DNA of 64,000 nt, from assembly GCF_010183535.1 (NCBI RefSeq), contig NC_071332.1, positions 12,152,001 to 12,216,000 on the forward strand. The letters are read 5' to 3'. The DNA is from Caenorhabditis remanei. Lineage: Eukaryota; Nematoda; Chromadorea; Rhabditida; Rhabditidae. How positions within the stretch are numbered: position 1 is the stretch's first letter; the number at the start of each line of letters is the position of its first letter. Position numbers and translations under genes: made by a program. The notes under the pieces are model-generated. The model was not told the DNA's origin and ran no database searches. It saw nothing but the letters and a program-made list of their open reading frames with translations. Positions 10,709 through 23,740 of the stretch are shown piece after piece.

Positions 10709-11362
10709 TTTCAGACAGATTGAAAGTTCAGAAGTGCCACTTCCAAATTTTCGAAATAGTGTAGTACTAAAATCAGAGTAACACGGAACAAAAAAAGAAT
10801 AGAAAAAGGAACTTGCTTCTGCTCCGGGGACTCCTGTGAGCAAGAAAGAGCACCCACTCTTTCTCTCTGAGCCCTCCTCACATTTCGCCTAGACAACACG
10901 CGTTACATTTGCATTTTCCACATTTCCCATGCTTCCAAGTATTGACATTTTCCTTTTCCTTCTCCTCCAACACTTCTTCACCCTCCTTCGCCGTTTCTAC
11001 ACGGCGATTAAGGGCTCTCGGAGCCCCTGAATTGCTCTTTTCGTAGTGGAGCGCGCTTGCCACATTGAATAGTGACGGGCGTGGCCTAGTTCTGGTGGAC
11101 TAGAATTTGAATGGGAACCGCGACGCGGCGCACGCTTACGCACCCAAAATTCTTTCGAGAAGAATATTTTTGTTCGAAGAATTTCTCGATTTTCCTTGCA
11201 ATTTCCGACTTTAAAAAATGTTTAACTTAAAAACACAATTTTTGAAAGGCTCTGAGTATTTAAAGATATTCAGCTTGTTTTATAACTCATTCTTCGTTGA
11301 TTTTTTGATTTCCTAAATTTTGAAAAAATTAGAAAAATTAATGTTTCTTATTTCAGAGCAAA
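10709..11362. promoter_or_regulatory. divergent promoter between the GNAT gene and cct-7
   Basis: The 654-bp gap contains a GC-rich stretch near 11046-11145 (including accgcgacgcggcgcacgct). It is followed at 11150-11195 by clustered TTC/GAA triplets (attctttcgagaagaat and ttcgaagaatttctcga). These look like degenerate heat-shock elements, but the strict 5-bp spacing is not met. The cct-7 side ends TTATTTCAG, six bases before its ATG. Confidence 0.45.
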
Positions 11363-13293
11363 ATGATGCGCCCACCGATTATTCTGCTTAAGGACGGGAC
11401 TGAAAACAAGCAAGGCAAGGGTCAGATCGTTTCCAACATCAATGCTTGCATGGTTAGTACTGAAACAAAGATATACTGTAGGAATGAGTGACAAAAATTT
11501 AAAACAAAGCTAATTCTTCGCAAGTTTTGCTATTCAGTGAAAGGAAAAATTATGTTTGTGTTTAACGAGCGAAAACGCTATTTGCGGGTTCAAAGTTTTC
11601 GAAATCATTGACTTATGCTCATAATTTTCAGGTTGTTGCCGACAGTGTCCGTACCACCTTGGGTCCACGCGGTCTTGACAAGCTGATCGTCGACAGCAAA
11701 GGCCACACCACCATCTCTAATGACGGAGCCACTATTCTCAAACTTTTGGATATCGTCTTCCCAGCAGCCTCCACAATGGTTGATATCGCCCGATCCCAAG
11801 ACGCTGAAGTTGGAGATGGAACCACTTCTGTTGTCATACTGGCTGCTGAAATCCTGAAACAGATGAAGCCATTCATCGAGGATGGAGTTCACCCACAACT
11901 TCTGATCCGTGCTATCGGAAAAGCTTGTGAAAAGACGCTGAAAGAGTTGGCCAACTTGGAAATCAAGATCAGTGGAGAGGCTGAGCTCCGTGAGATGCTC
12001 GTCAAGTGCGCTGCTACCACTTTGAGCAGTAAACTTGTGAGCCAAGAGCGTACTTTCTTCGCTAATATGATTGTTGATGCCGTCAACACTTTGGATGCTC
12101 ATCTTCCATTGAACATGATTGGAATCAAGAAAGTTAATGGAGGAAATTTGCATGTGAGTCTTTAAATCTGAATATTCTCCTAAGCGTCATGCATTTTTCT
12201 AGGAGTCCCGTCTCGTCAAAGGAGTTGCTTTCCAAAAGGCATTCAGCTACGCTGGATTCGAAATGCAACCAAAGAAATATACCGGCGTCAAAGTCGCTCT
12301 TCTCAACGTGGAGTTAGAACTCAAGGCTGAGAAGGAAAACGCTGAGATGCGTCTGACGAACGTTTCCGATTTCCAAGCTGTTGTTGATGCTGAGTGGAAT
12401 ATTCTTTACGATAAACTCCAAAAAATCGCTGATTCTGGAGCTAACGTCGTCCTTTCAAAGCTTCCAATTGGAGACGTTGCAACTCAATGGTTCGCTGATC
12501 GTGATATGTTCTGCGCTGGAAGAATCCCACAAGACGATCTTGACCGTTTGATGGCTGCTTGTGGAGGAAGTGTTCTCACCACAGTGTCCCAAATCGAGGA
12601 TTCCGTTCTCGGAAAATGCGGAAAGTTCTACGAACAACAAGTTGGAAGTGAGCGTTACAACTTCTTCGAAGAGTGCTCTAAACATCAAGCATGCACGCTT
12701 CTTCTTCGCGGAGGAGCTGAACAATTTATTGCTGAGACTGAGAGATCCCTTCATGATGCCATTATGATTGTTCGACGAGCAAAGAAGAACGACTCGATTG
12801 TGGCGGGAGGAGGTGCTATCGAAATGGAATTAAGCCGTTTAATCCGTGATCAGGCACGTACCATCGAAGGAAAAGATCAAGCTTTCTGGATGGCATATGC
12901 TCAAGCTTTTGAGGTACATTCATTGAAAATGAATTTTCTATATTAATTGTTTTATTTTCAGATGATTCCTCGCCAACTCTGCCAAAATGCCGGTCTTGAC
13001 GCTCTCGATGTGCTGAACAAGTTGAGACATCGCCATGCTCAAGGAGAGAAATGGGCTGGAATCGATATTCATCGTGAAGCTGTTGGAGACAATCTTGTTG
13101 CTTGCGTGTGGGAGCCAAGTATTGTGAAGAGGGTTAGCGCAATTTCCATGAAGCATTGTTCGAATATTTATATTTTCAGAATGCCATCACCGCTGCGACC
13201 GAAGCTGCGTGTCTCGTCCTTTCTATTGATCAAACCGTCAAAAATGCACGCTCACCTTCCGGAGGACAAATGCCAGGACTTCCAGGAATGTAA
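11363..13293 (+). CDS. cct-7: chaperonin CCT/TRiC subunit eta
   Basis: Five exons (11363-11452, 11632-12153, 12203-12913, 12962-13132, 13180-13293) give 535 residues, the usual length of CCT-eta. Group II chaperonin motifs are intact: LGPRG at 40-44, NDGATI at 60-65, the ATP-binding GDGTT at 91-95 and [11 protein letters not shown] near 405-415. The C-terminal equatorial part holds [14 protein letters not shown] and the flexible tail [10 protein letters not shown], typical of eta. CCT is a cytosolic double-ring ATPase that folds actin, tubulin and WD40 proteins; this protein is one of eight subunits in each ring. The ATG was chosen because it follows TTATTTCAG (probable spliced-leader site) and begins [20 protein letters not shown] as in orthologues. 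Codon choice is strongly biased, as expected for high expression. No AATAAA was seen close to the stop. Confidence 0.96.
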
Positions 13294-14506
13294 AATTCAT
13301 CCCCGAAAGTTTGAAACCCGGCTGCTTTTCGTATTCATATTCAAAACATTTTGCAATTTTCTTCATAATTCGTTGTTTTTGAACCCTTTTGTTGTTCCCC
13401 GTCCTTCTCCTTCAAACGTTCTCATAGCTTCTTGCAAAAACTTTAAACTCCTTTTTTCAATATCCCGTTTTCTTTTTCTATTCCCGCTTGTTTTATTTAC
13501 TGCTCCCCGTTTTTTTCTATGCGTGCTGTTTTTCTTTCTTTTTTTCAGTTTTTGGATTTTGTCTCAAAAAGTGCACTTTTCATATTCTGATTTTACTCGA
13601 ACAGTGTGAGGATATATCAAAAACTTGTCGATTGAGCGTCTACTGGAAATGTGTACTCCGATTCCTTCGATTACAAGGAAATGGAAACCAGACTTGTAAC
13701 GGGCCGGGCCGATTTGAGAATTTTCACCGGCCTGGGGCACAGTTCAAAAATTTTTCGACTATGTTTTTACATATAGATAAAACTCGGTCTTATATAGGAT
13801 TTTTGATCATTTTTGATGAAAATTTGAAAAAAAAATAGTGCACATTTTTGGCTCCGGGCCGGGCCGGCAAATTTCTCTACCGGCCCGGGCCATTTTGCAA
13901 GTCTGAGGGAAACACCCGGAAAAGCGGATCCCAGTAGAAGAATTATTGAACAGGCACTTCTGCCGGGAGATCATTGGGGCAAATTTTTTCTGACAGGTTC
14001 TAAACTGTTCTTTAGAAACGAAATTTGATAGCCAGAACATTAGCGACGAATTTCATTAATTTCAAAATTTAAAAACAAAAACGAATGGATTCCCACAGCG
14101 GGAAATCTGATGAAGAAGGTCAAACCTTACGATGGTATTTCAATAATGTTACCGGAAAAGCGAAAAAAGCGGTGTGGTCGGGAAGTTTTGGGGGAGAAGG
14201 GAATGGATACCGGCTTCAGAGTCAAGGGGAAGAAAGAAGTGCATATAGAGGCCACGTCGATCGGGCTCGAACATAAGAGAAAAAAGTGAATTTTCAAAGG
14301 AAAAACTATCAGGGAAGTAATAAATGGGTTTAAAATCGAAAAACTTAAAGTAACTTTTAAGTGGCAGTGATATTAGAATAAAAGTTTTCGAGAGGGCGGG
14401 AACTTGAGCATATAAGGTTATTAGACTTTTTAGGCAATGATTTGCTTTGAATGAATCAAAACAAAGCATGGATAAAAAAGGTAAATTAGCGAAATTGATG
14501 ATATAA
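13294..14506. other. intergenic region with one GC-rich TIR element
   Basis: After cct-7 the + strand is T-rich to about 13600, then comes repeat copy 2 (13688-13906). I see no coding exon. A 63-residue open frame at 14085-14276 has no domain and no splice context. The neighbouring genes converge here. Confidence 0.6.
13688..13906. repeat. GC-rich terminal-inverted-repeat element, copy 2
   Basis: The ends cagacttgtaacgggccggg and (inverted) ggcccgggccattttgcaag/tctg match those of copy 1 at 5902-6200. The middle is different and shorter, with two inner gggccgggcc blocks. It lies about 400 bp downstream of the cct-7 stop codon. Confidence 0.75.
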
Positions 14507-16012
14507 TTAGACACTATTCTTGAGTGGAACTTGGTCGTTATGAAGAGCTCGTTCTCGTTCTGCGACGTTGTATTGATCGGCCTTGTATTTTGCACATCTC
14601 TGACAGGTGAAGATGATGATGAAGAGAAGAATCAGAGTGATAAGGATGATAGCGAGTGGGAGCATCCATCCGTAGTTGTCTGGAATATGGAGAAATGTGT
14701 TATGTTTGTGCACAAGTGTCTAATTTCCTACCTCCAATTTTCAATTCTTGCTTCAATTTCACAATGAATTCTTGTTCTGGTCCATCAATAAGAACTGGGA
14801 ACTGATTAGTTCCTTCGCAACGATAGATTCCAGCATCTGCCTCTTCGACCTTTTCGATACTCAAAACACCCGATGTCTTGTCAAACGAAACGCGTCCTTC
14901 GATCTCTAACGGGAAATCGTTTTTGAACCAAATGACGTTCGGTTCTGGATATCCGATGATTGGGCATGGAATACGAGCTGTTGTTTCAGGGGAAGCATAG
15001 ACGGCGGATCCCTATAGCATTTGGTTATGAGATTCCTTTTTAGTTACACATCACTTACCGTGACAGTGAATGGTTCATCTGACTTTTTGAGTGGCCAAGA
15101 TTCGTTGTTCTTCACTACTGGGTGTGCTGAAAGCAAAGTTTTAGAGTTAGAGTTTCAGATTTTCGCAACAAAATCCGAAAAATTGTGTCTTGTTCGTTGT
15201 TAGAGACTCACAATAAGCGAACATATTCCCGGTAATAATCGAATTATCTGGTACTTTCACTTCACAACGGTATTTTCCAGAAGCCTCGGCTTTCGACTTT
15301 CCGAAATGCAAGTAAGCTTTGTTATCCTGTCCGATATCTGCTGCGAACTCCTTCTTATCACGAATCCGAATGAACCGAGCCCATGTTGGTTTGTAATGAA
15401 TTGTTCCTTCGCGTACTTGACACCTGAAACACTTTGGAGAAATTAATATTGGGTTTTTGACAAGCGGTGATTTAGCTAAATATGAAGCAGTCTTGTTATA
15501 AGATACGGGTGCGAACTATATAACCCGAGAGGCTAAATAATATATAGTTCGTTCCGTCTGGGTTGTTCTCGTTCATTTTCATCAAACGGACCATAAAAAT
15601 CCGGTTATTTGTCTGTCTGGATCGATATCTGTCGAGAAGAGTGCTTCTCCATGAATCACAGTCTGCAAGTTTCCCATTGCAATGTACCGGGAGCTGGTGG
15701 CCGCATCGTTTTGCAAATCTGAAATAGAATTCTATTAGAATAAATACTTTGGAATTCAACAAAATTATTGGAACCTATTTTTCTTTGCCTGTCTCGTTAC
15801 TTCTGACAACATTTTTAGTACTTCAAAGTGTCAAGTCAAAAAAACAACTAATACTTTCTGTAAAGAACATCTTCTTTGTGACTCAACTATTCTACAAATA
15901 TACGCGTTCACCAGCTTTTTTTCTGCCTTTTTCTCTTTTTTAGTACAAAAGTAACGAAAAAAGGCTTACACAGTGCAAACAATACGGCTAGTATCGTTGT
16001 GCCACGTAGCAT
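14507..16012 (-). CDS. two-Ig-domain type I membrane protein (basigin/zig-like)
   Basis: Six minus-strand exons (15970-16012, 15592-15718, 15212-15423, 15059-15126, 14732-15011, 14507-14679) sum to 903 nt, 300 residues. A signal peptide (MLRGTTILAVLFAL) is followed by a first Ig domain whose cysteines fall in FLWCQVREG and SGKYRCEV. A second, I-set domain follows, with RIPCPIIGYPEP, VIWFKND and DAGIYRCEG. Residues about 245-268 form the membrane helix (WMLPLAIILITLILLFIIIF), then a short basic tail ends PLKNSV. Such proteins act as cell-surface adhesion or chaperone partners, often in neurons; partner and tissue cannot be inferred. The donor of exon 2 (GTCCGT at 15586-15591) is weak, but it is the only site that keeps both frame and the conserved Trp-Cys. 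I cannot name the gene. Confidence 0.8.
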
Positions 16013-19000
16013 TCTGGTGGATGTTCGAATGAAAGTCGGAGAAGAATCGATTCGAATGGCGATTCTGAAAATATTTCTTTCGTTGAGAACTATCAAAATT
16101 GAGAGAACTGAAATAAGAAATCGCAACGGAGGTGTGAAAATTACGATAGACAAACGAAGACATTTCGGGAGAACAAACCGGGAGAACGCAATAAAAATAT
16201 TGAGAACTAGTGGAAAACCTCACGAAAACCTTTTGAACAAAAGACCCAACGAGCCGGTAAAACTTGCAACATTAATATTGAAACTGATTCATCTTACCAG
16301 CGAATTGCATGTTTCAGGAGGTCAAAAAACCGACAACTTTGAGTGAATCTATAAAATTTTGTTGACTGTTTTTCTCACTTCCAAGTCAAACAACTCCAAA
16401 AGGAGTGATAAGGACTCTCCCGCTGCCAAAAAGTATGGTGGGGGAGACGCAGAGATTTTGAAGGAAAAGGTAAAATGAAAAAAGCATACAAACACATATA
16501 AAAAAGCAAATAGTAGAAGGAAGAAGAAGAAAAAAGAATGTACATGACAAACTGTATGGGTCGAAAAAGTAAGCATAGGCTCTGAGAATGTTTCCACGAA
16601 TAATCGAGTTTGGAGAAATGGAACAATTAGAAACGATTCAACAATTACAAATCGTCATAGAGAACGGATTTTTATGGCTCCCCGGTGAATACGAAACTCT
16701 TCAAATGAAAAAACACGGTCTGAGACCAATAAGCCAACAAAAGCAGTTGGGGTCAAACATTAGACAGACACAAAAAAAACCGACAAAGAGATGACAGATA
16801 CACACAGACTCAGAATAAGAAAACGAAGAGAATGCCGATGTTGTCAAAGAGCAATTTTGCGTGTGAAGAGGGCATGGAACAGCGGTGCCCGCCAACTCTT
16901 ATTTCTTTCGAATTTATTGCTTCGATCGTTGGTTTTTTGGAAATCGGTGTCATTAAAGGGATCCATATTTTCGACGAAAAGAATATAACTGGAATCAGAA
17001 TTCGAGGAGGTGGTACTTCTTGAGTATAATGAGAATTTAGTGAAATTTCCAACGATAGAGCTTCTTTGTATAGACACTATCGTTACTATGATCGTATTCT
17101 GCAGTGGTTGTGACTCAGAAGGCGCCAAGAACAAATGTTTTCACAAGAAAAATAGGTGTTTTTGATTGAGTTTTGCGATTTTGTCCCAAAATAAATTTTC
17201 AATCAGAACACTATCTCCCTCTTTTTCTTCTCATTTTCGAGCCAATTTTCTAATCCAATTGACATTTTATGGGCGGAGAAACGTCGACAAAACATCCAGA
17301 ATAAATATCCTGGTTTGTTTTAAAATGGAGCAATTAGACCAAATTTGGCTCCAATTTTTGACGATAAAAAGAGCTCAATTTCCTTGGACACATCAAAAAT
17401 CAAACGTCTCCGTTTCCTTCTTCGTCGCCTCTTCTTTCTTGGCGGTCGGATTCAGTAGAGATAACATCTTCGCCCAGAAATAACACCCTCTTTGTCAAGG
17501 TTTTTGTTTCTTTTCACTCACTTCTTTGCGAGAAAGAAACAGAAACATTTACATAGCATTTCTTTAGACTACGGTATTTGTAGTTGTCAGAGTATGGAAT
17601 CCGAAGGAAAAAGGTTCTGGGGAATAAAACTGACTCATGCATTTTTGATTAGGCGGAGCGGACGGCACAGAGCAATTTGGACGGATGAAAAAAAGAGTTA
17701 TGAAAACTCAATGAATGCATGTGGAGAAGGAAGAGAACAAATATCAACAACTGAAAAATAATGGGATTTCAGAGCATCGGAATCTAGTTTTTGTTTGAAC
17801 TTACTACACGCCATCTCAAAGCTGAAATTCTAATCTAAAAACGAACTGTTGGACTCATTTTGGAGACGCTAAATCTAAAAATGAAGAAGAACAACAACTG
17901 AATTCGTTCAGCCGTAGTAATTAGAGACAAACAGAACGAACACTACTAAACGGTCCCCGGAGACATACAATACGTATATAATACGAAAACGCCGAAGTTT
18001 TCAAATAATACAGTATGATGACAATGGGAAAACTAATCTCAGAGGCTACGACATGAAAGGAAAAATTGTGAGATTTGATTTGATCTGAAGACGATTGGAA
18101 CAATTCAGAGAGCAAGACCACAGTAGTATGTGACGGAACAGATAAACCAAAGAAAAGAAGCAAAAAAAACAGGTAGATTCGAAGACGTCAAGGATTACAT
18201 GTATTTATTATTTATGCAACCGATGTTTGAAGAGCATCGTTCATATCAGAACTGAACTTTTGAAACAAAGAAACGGAGTTCTGGGCAATCGTTCGAACAC
18301 GGAAAAACTAACTTTCAGAAATGAACGACTAGGAGGAAAGAAAAACAAAAACATGTATAATCTTCTCTTCTCGTTATTTATAATTTCCGCTTAAGACAAA
18401 AAGCAAAAAATGGAAAGAGAGATAGAGAGCTCAAAAAAGGGAGATGCAGAAAACGGAGAAGTTGTGAAGAAATGGAAACTATGTGTCAATGTGCAGAAAA
18501 AAGTGCCCCACATCATCTTGCGGGGGGCTGCTCCTTGCCATTTTTGAGTTGTTGTGTATGTATGTGTGTAAGCAATGTGCCAATGTGCCAAGACGTGTGC
18601 ACAAATCCCTGCTTTTTATTTCACAAAAGCTTTTTCCTGTTTTTTTCGAGTTGCTGTTTTTGATAGGAAAACAGAGATATCATATTACGTTGTGAAAAAC
18701 CAAAAAATTCAGAAGTTTTCATTCCTATTTTCAGGAGTTCAGAAACGTTGAACAACTTGCTTTATGATGGTGAGCTTGGCGGAACACATGCAGAGCATGA
18801 AGCCGAAGACGGCAATAGGAAAAAAAAGCAGCCGTCAATAAAAAGAGATTTGTCGTTTTTCTTCTTTTCTTTCTGGCGACAGCTCCCGCTTTCTGTCAGT
18901 ACATTCTCATTTTCTTTTCAAAACATTCCGGATACTGAAAACTTTCAGGAGATGCGAGATGGAGACGTGCGAAATTCAAAACTCGAGAATTCGATGGTGG

Positions 19001-22000
19001 CGGGAAATCGCGAAATCCGAAACGCTTTCACTTCAAAATGGCATCTTTTTGTGAAAGAAAGGACGAAAAGCAGAAGATTGGAAGGGAAGTGGGTCGGGAG
19101 TGAGTTCCCTTGAGGTTTTGAAAAAAACCGGCACCTAAAGATTTTGAAAAAAACTCATTCATAAGATTTAAATGGAGAAAAAGGAAACTCGTTGAGATGT
19201 GGATTGACTTTTGAAGGAGCGGATGTAATGTTTTGGTAAAGTAATAGAAAATTAGGAATCTGAATGTCTAATTATGCCAGTATGTAGACGTCTAGAGTTC
19301 GATACTGATAGAGAACATTTCCACTTAGATCAAAAAAGTATTTTGCACTCGACTATTGAAATCATCTGAGTTCAAGAAGCTGAGTCTAATCCAAGAAGTT
19401 TCCAACTTTAGGATCGTTACTATTTCAGTCGGCTACTCTTCTAAGACACATGAGAATATAGCAAAGATGAGTTTTAGAACCAGAAGACCTTGAACGGGAA
19501 TGCAGAGCGAGACTTACTAATCCTAGATTCTTTGGAAAAAACTTCCGAATCTTGGAACATCATAAACTCCGAAATATCCTCGATACTAATTCAGCTGTAA
19601 GAATGAGCCGATTATGAAATATAAACGGTGCTCCGGGAGACACTTAGAGACTCAAAGTTAGAGGCGGTGGGAGGGAGAACGAACAAAAAAAGAATGCACA
19701 CATAGGCTCAGTCACACAACAATTGCTCATTTCTCATTCTTCCATTTCTAATTTTCAACGATTATGAGCGGTTCCGCCAAAGAAACTTGAAAATTCGAAA
19801 ATCCCAGAGATTAGTGATTTTCAAGATTTTTTTTGAAGAAAAATACATCTCAAATTCGTCTGACTGCTTTTCAGAGAATACGGAAACAAGGAAGGTGCTA
19901 GAAAAAAGCAGAGGTTTTTTAGCATCCTTGTTTTTTTGTGTTTCTCTTCCTTCAAGTTGTATAGAAGACATCTGAGGAGAACAAGAAAAAGGAGTGATTC
20001 AGAATGCAAAAGAAGAAGAAAAAAACAACAAAATAATGTTTGCATTTGAAGTGAAACTGTAGTATCTTCTGACTTCTCGGTAGCTTTACAAACAACATTA
20101 GTGATGTTTCATTTTACGATTTCGTACATTTCAGTCAAAATATTCATGCCAACAACAAATTCGAAGATAGATAGATACAATTTTTTGGATTATCAGTTTT
20201 TGTATATGTATCAGCTTGAATCAGAGCTAAAAGATATCAGAATCGTATGAATCAGAACGGGATGAGTCAGAAAAGTGGAGAAATTAAAAACAGAGGCTTC
20301 GTGGAGCTTTTTCAAACATAACCATCAGTAGGGTATTTGGAAATTTCAATCAATGAGAACTAGGGTTGAAAACTGAGACGTTTCAAAACTAGAAAATGTT
20401 TGATGACACAGAGCAAGATATCCGAACCTGTATGAGTCATATGTCAAAAATCTTTAATCAAGAGCCTCTAACTATCACTCGGAACCACGGAACCGATTCG
20501 TCATTGTCAGGATTCAAAACATGCAATGCACTGATGAAAGGTTGTTGGAACATGACAAGTGAAACAGAAGAGGATCCACTGGACAGCTGACTGACAAAAA
20601 GAATGAGAGAAAGAAGCATGAGCTCTTTTTTGAGGAGCTTTTCCCTTCTTTTTCGAGTAGGTGATGTGCTCAATGAGCAGACAGGATTTAGAGAAGAGAG
20701 AAAGACAGAAGTGAACTTCTGAAGGAAGAAAATAGGAAATCTGGAGAAGGAAAAGAAGACGTCATAAGGGGTTCAAATTTAGAACTATTGCATTTTTCAT
20801 GAGAAAAAAATCGGAAGAAAAGGGAGTTGATTTCTGAACAAGAAATATGAAGGAAATAAGAAAACGGCATATGTCGAGAATGTGATAGGTCCAGCTGTAC
20901 CGTTCATTACTAAACATGGTTTTAGATGACCAGATGTTGGCACAGTGCCAAGAAATGGTTTGTGTAGGATTCAGGATTCTTAGGGTTGAAAATTCAAAAT
21001 TTGTGAAGGCAGGATATTCTTTAGTACGCATTTTTTATGATTACCAATTTTAAGGGGAGGTGATCAATCAGCAAAAAAAGAAGTTCCTAACTAGAATGAA
21101 ATGATCGGAATTCGAATTACTGAAATTGGTTTCGAATCAGAGAATCTTCTGATAGACTGATTCTGACAGACAAAACTGGAACAATCATCTCAAAAGAATG
21201 CCGTCGATTCGAAATCGGTTGATTTCAAATGAAAAAACTTCCCGCCGAACTGCGCAATACTGTCCTATCCCCTCTCATTCCATGTGGTCAATGATTCTCT
21301 CCCATTGTACTTGTCACTTTTCGAAACGTTCAAATTCGAATTTCAAATTGGTGTGATGTAATGGGTGAACGAAAAGAAGAGAAGCAGAGAAAGTAAGGTT
21401 AACCTCACAATCAAATGTAAAGAGAAATGAAAAGAGAGGAGGAGGAGGTGTGAGCGAGTCGAAAAAATGGTATATGCAGATGTGTTGGCATTGCGTACTG
21501 AATGACGAATGTGGGAGCGAGGAGACGGAAAGGGCGCAATAAGAAGAACAATAGGATTCGAATTGGGAATACATTTGAAAAAAAAACGGAAAGTTCAGGG
21601 AGCAGTGTTTGCATTTAAACAGATTGTTTCAGTCAGAGTTTTCATAAAAAGTGAGACACGAAATACAGTTACCTGTAAACTTTTCTCGTTTCTTCTCATT
21701 CAAAAAAGGCGCCACATAGGTGGCCTAAACCAGGTGTTGAGGATTAAGAACGACCTTTCAAAGGTAGAATTTTTCTTCTTTTTTCCGTCACAAAAAAACG
21801 GAAGGAGTAACGCAGAGGCGAAAAATTAAATTGAACGATTTCTGTTATTTTTTGTCAAAAAGTGTCTAGAAACACACTAAAAATGAGAGACGACTCAGCA
21901 CAATGGAAAAATGAAATTACAAGAAAAATTATGAAATTTTGTTATTTCGAAATCGACTAGTTCGGATCCATTGAAATTGAACAAATAATTGCAGGGAATT

Positions 22001-23347
22001 TACAGGCAGGAGTGTGAACACTTGGCTTAATTTCGGGAAATTAGGAGTGGAGACGGGGAAATTATGAAAAAAGGGATGAATTAGCATATGAATAATGAGT
22101 TAATTATAGGAGGGTACACGGGGTTTTGAGGTTTCTCGCTGTCCACGAAGATAGGTGGTTTTAATTTCAAATTTGAAAGAGAGAAGAAATTGAAACAAAC
22201 GTGTGGGAGAGGTTTTTTGAGAAGTGAGTCATCGGAGAACACTTGATTGAAAAGAGGAGTGGAGAAGAAATAAAATAGAAAATGATTGTTGCGTTACTGC
22301 AGCGATTTCGAGGGAACACTGTGAACTTTAGATTGAGAATTCAAAGTTTCGGCTGATAAGAGATTAGAAGGATTAGCGGTATTTGATATTTTCAAAAATA
22401 TGTAGGAGAGAAGCGAATTTTTTTTTCGAACAGATATGCAAAAATTAGATTGGAAAAATAGGTGGAATTTATAAAAATGTGGCAGAAAGAGGAAAACAAT
22501 TTCAATAGCAATCAACCACAAGTTTTTCATCATTTAAAAATTAATAACAAGTCGGTTTTTTCTTTGCCATCCTCTTGATGCCGTCGCCACCGCCCCTCCT
22601 CCAATGATGTTTCATTCATTCAAAAATCGAGTGAAAGTGAAAAAAGAAGTATCAGTTTTCTCTATTTCTCTAGTTTTTTCTCAAATATTTTGCTTCAAAT
22701 GAAGATATATTAAACCTTCTCGAGAAAAAGATGAAAAGGGGAAGATAGATGAGAAAAAATGACTGGGTGGGAAATGATGCGGAAAGTATCGTTTTTGTTT
22801 GAGAAGTACATGTGAAAATTTGAAAAACAGCAAGATTTTCACGAAAATTTCGATCCCAAGAAACTGTGGAAGACATATCAGATTTATGAGTAACACAAGG
22901 AGAAAGACAATTTCGGAGATGAACAGCAGAACGATTGAAAATTTGAACGATAACAGAAAATTACGGGCGAAACAAAAAATATATTTAAATAAGAAGAGAG
23001 CTACTGATTTTACACTTTTTTTCTATTCTCTCTGATCTTCTCATGATGATAAACACATGTGTTGTTTCTTCTCTTATTCTAAGTTTGATCAAAGAGAAAG
23101 ATTACAAACGGATATACTGATGAAGGAAAATCTTTTCAATTGAAAAATGTATTTCGGAAGGTTTGAATAGACGAATAAGAGTAAAATAAGTTGATTTACA
23201 TTGAAAATTATCTTAAAAGAAGAGGAAAATTGATGAAAATGCAAGAAAAAAAACACCGAAAAACTTTATTTTGAATCGGCGGTAACCGAAGGGTATTGCG
23301 TACTTTTGCAGACTTGCGCGTATGATGACCGTACTTGATCCCTACAG

Positions 23348-23740
23348 TCTCAAAGAGACCGTACAAATCGGGAAGAAACGAAATTGGGAAGAAACGAAAG
23401 CGGAAGAAACGAAACGGGAAGAAACGAATCGGGAAGAACAAGCTAAATTTCTGTGAACACCTTCACGTCAAATTGCGGAGTTGACCGTAATCCAAAATTG
23501 GGAAAAGATTTTACTGGCTTATGCGCTAAAATTTGTGTCAAAAATAAAGCTACGGAACTAAAAAATCGATTTAGAGCATTGTGCGCAGCCATTACTACAG
23601 CTAAAGTCAGGAAAACTTGCGAAAAACTGTTCTTCCCGTTTCGCTTCTTCCCGAATCGTTTCTTCCCGTTTCGTTTCTTCCGCTTTCGTTTCTTCCCGAG
23701 TTCATTTCTTCCCGATTTGTACGGTCTCGTCTCAAACGGA
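23348..23740. repeat. inverted repeat built of cgggaagaaacgaa tandem units
   Basis: The left arm (23348-23440) starts tctcaaagagaccgtacaaa and runs through five imperfect copies of an 11-14 bp unit, gggaagaaacgaa. The right arm (23629-23740) is the inverted copy, ending with ttgtacggtctcgtctcaaa. The 188-bp spacer is not repetitive and is open in frames on both strands. I do not recognise the family. Confidence 0.75.

Noticed and set aside
14085..14276. 63-codon + strand open frame downstream of cct-7
   Set aside because: Short, no domain, no splice context, not in frame with cct-7.
18748..19113. 121-codon + strand open frame
   Set aside because: No domain and no acceptor/donor structure; composition matches surrounding non-coding DNA.
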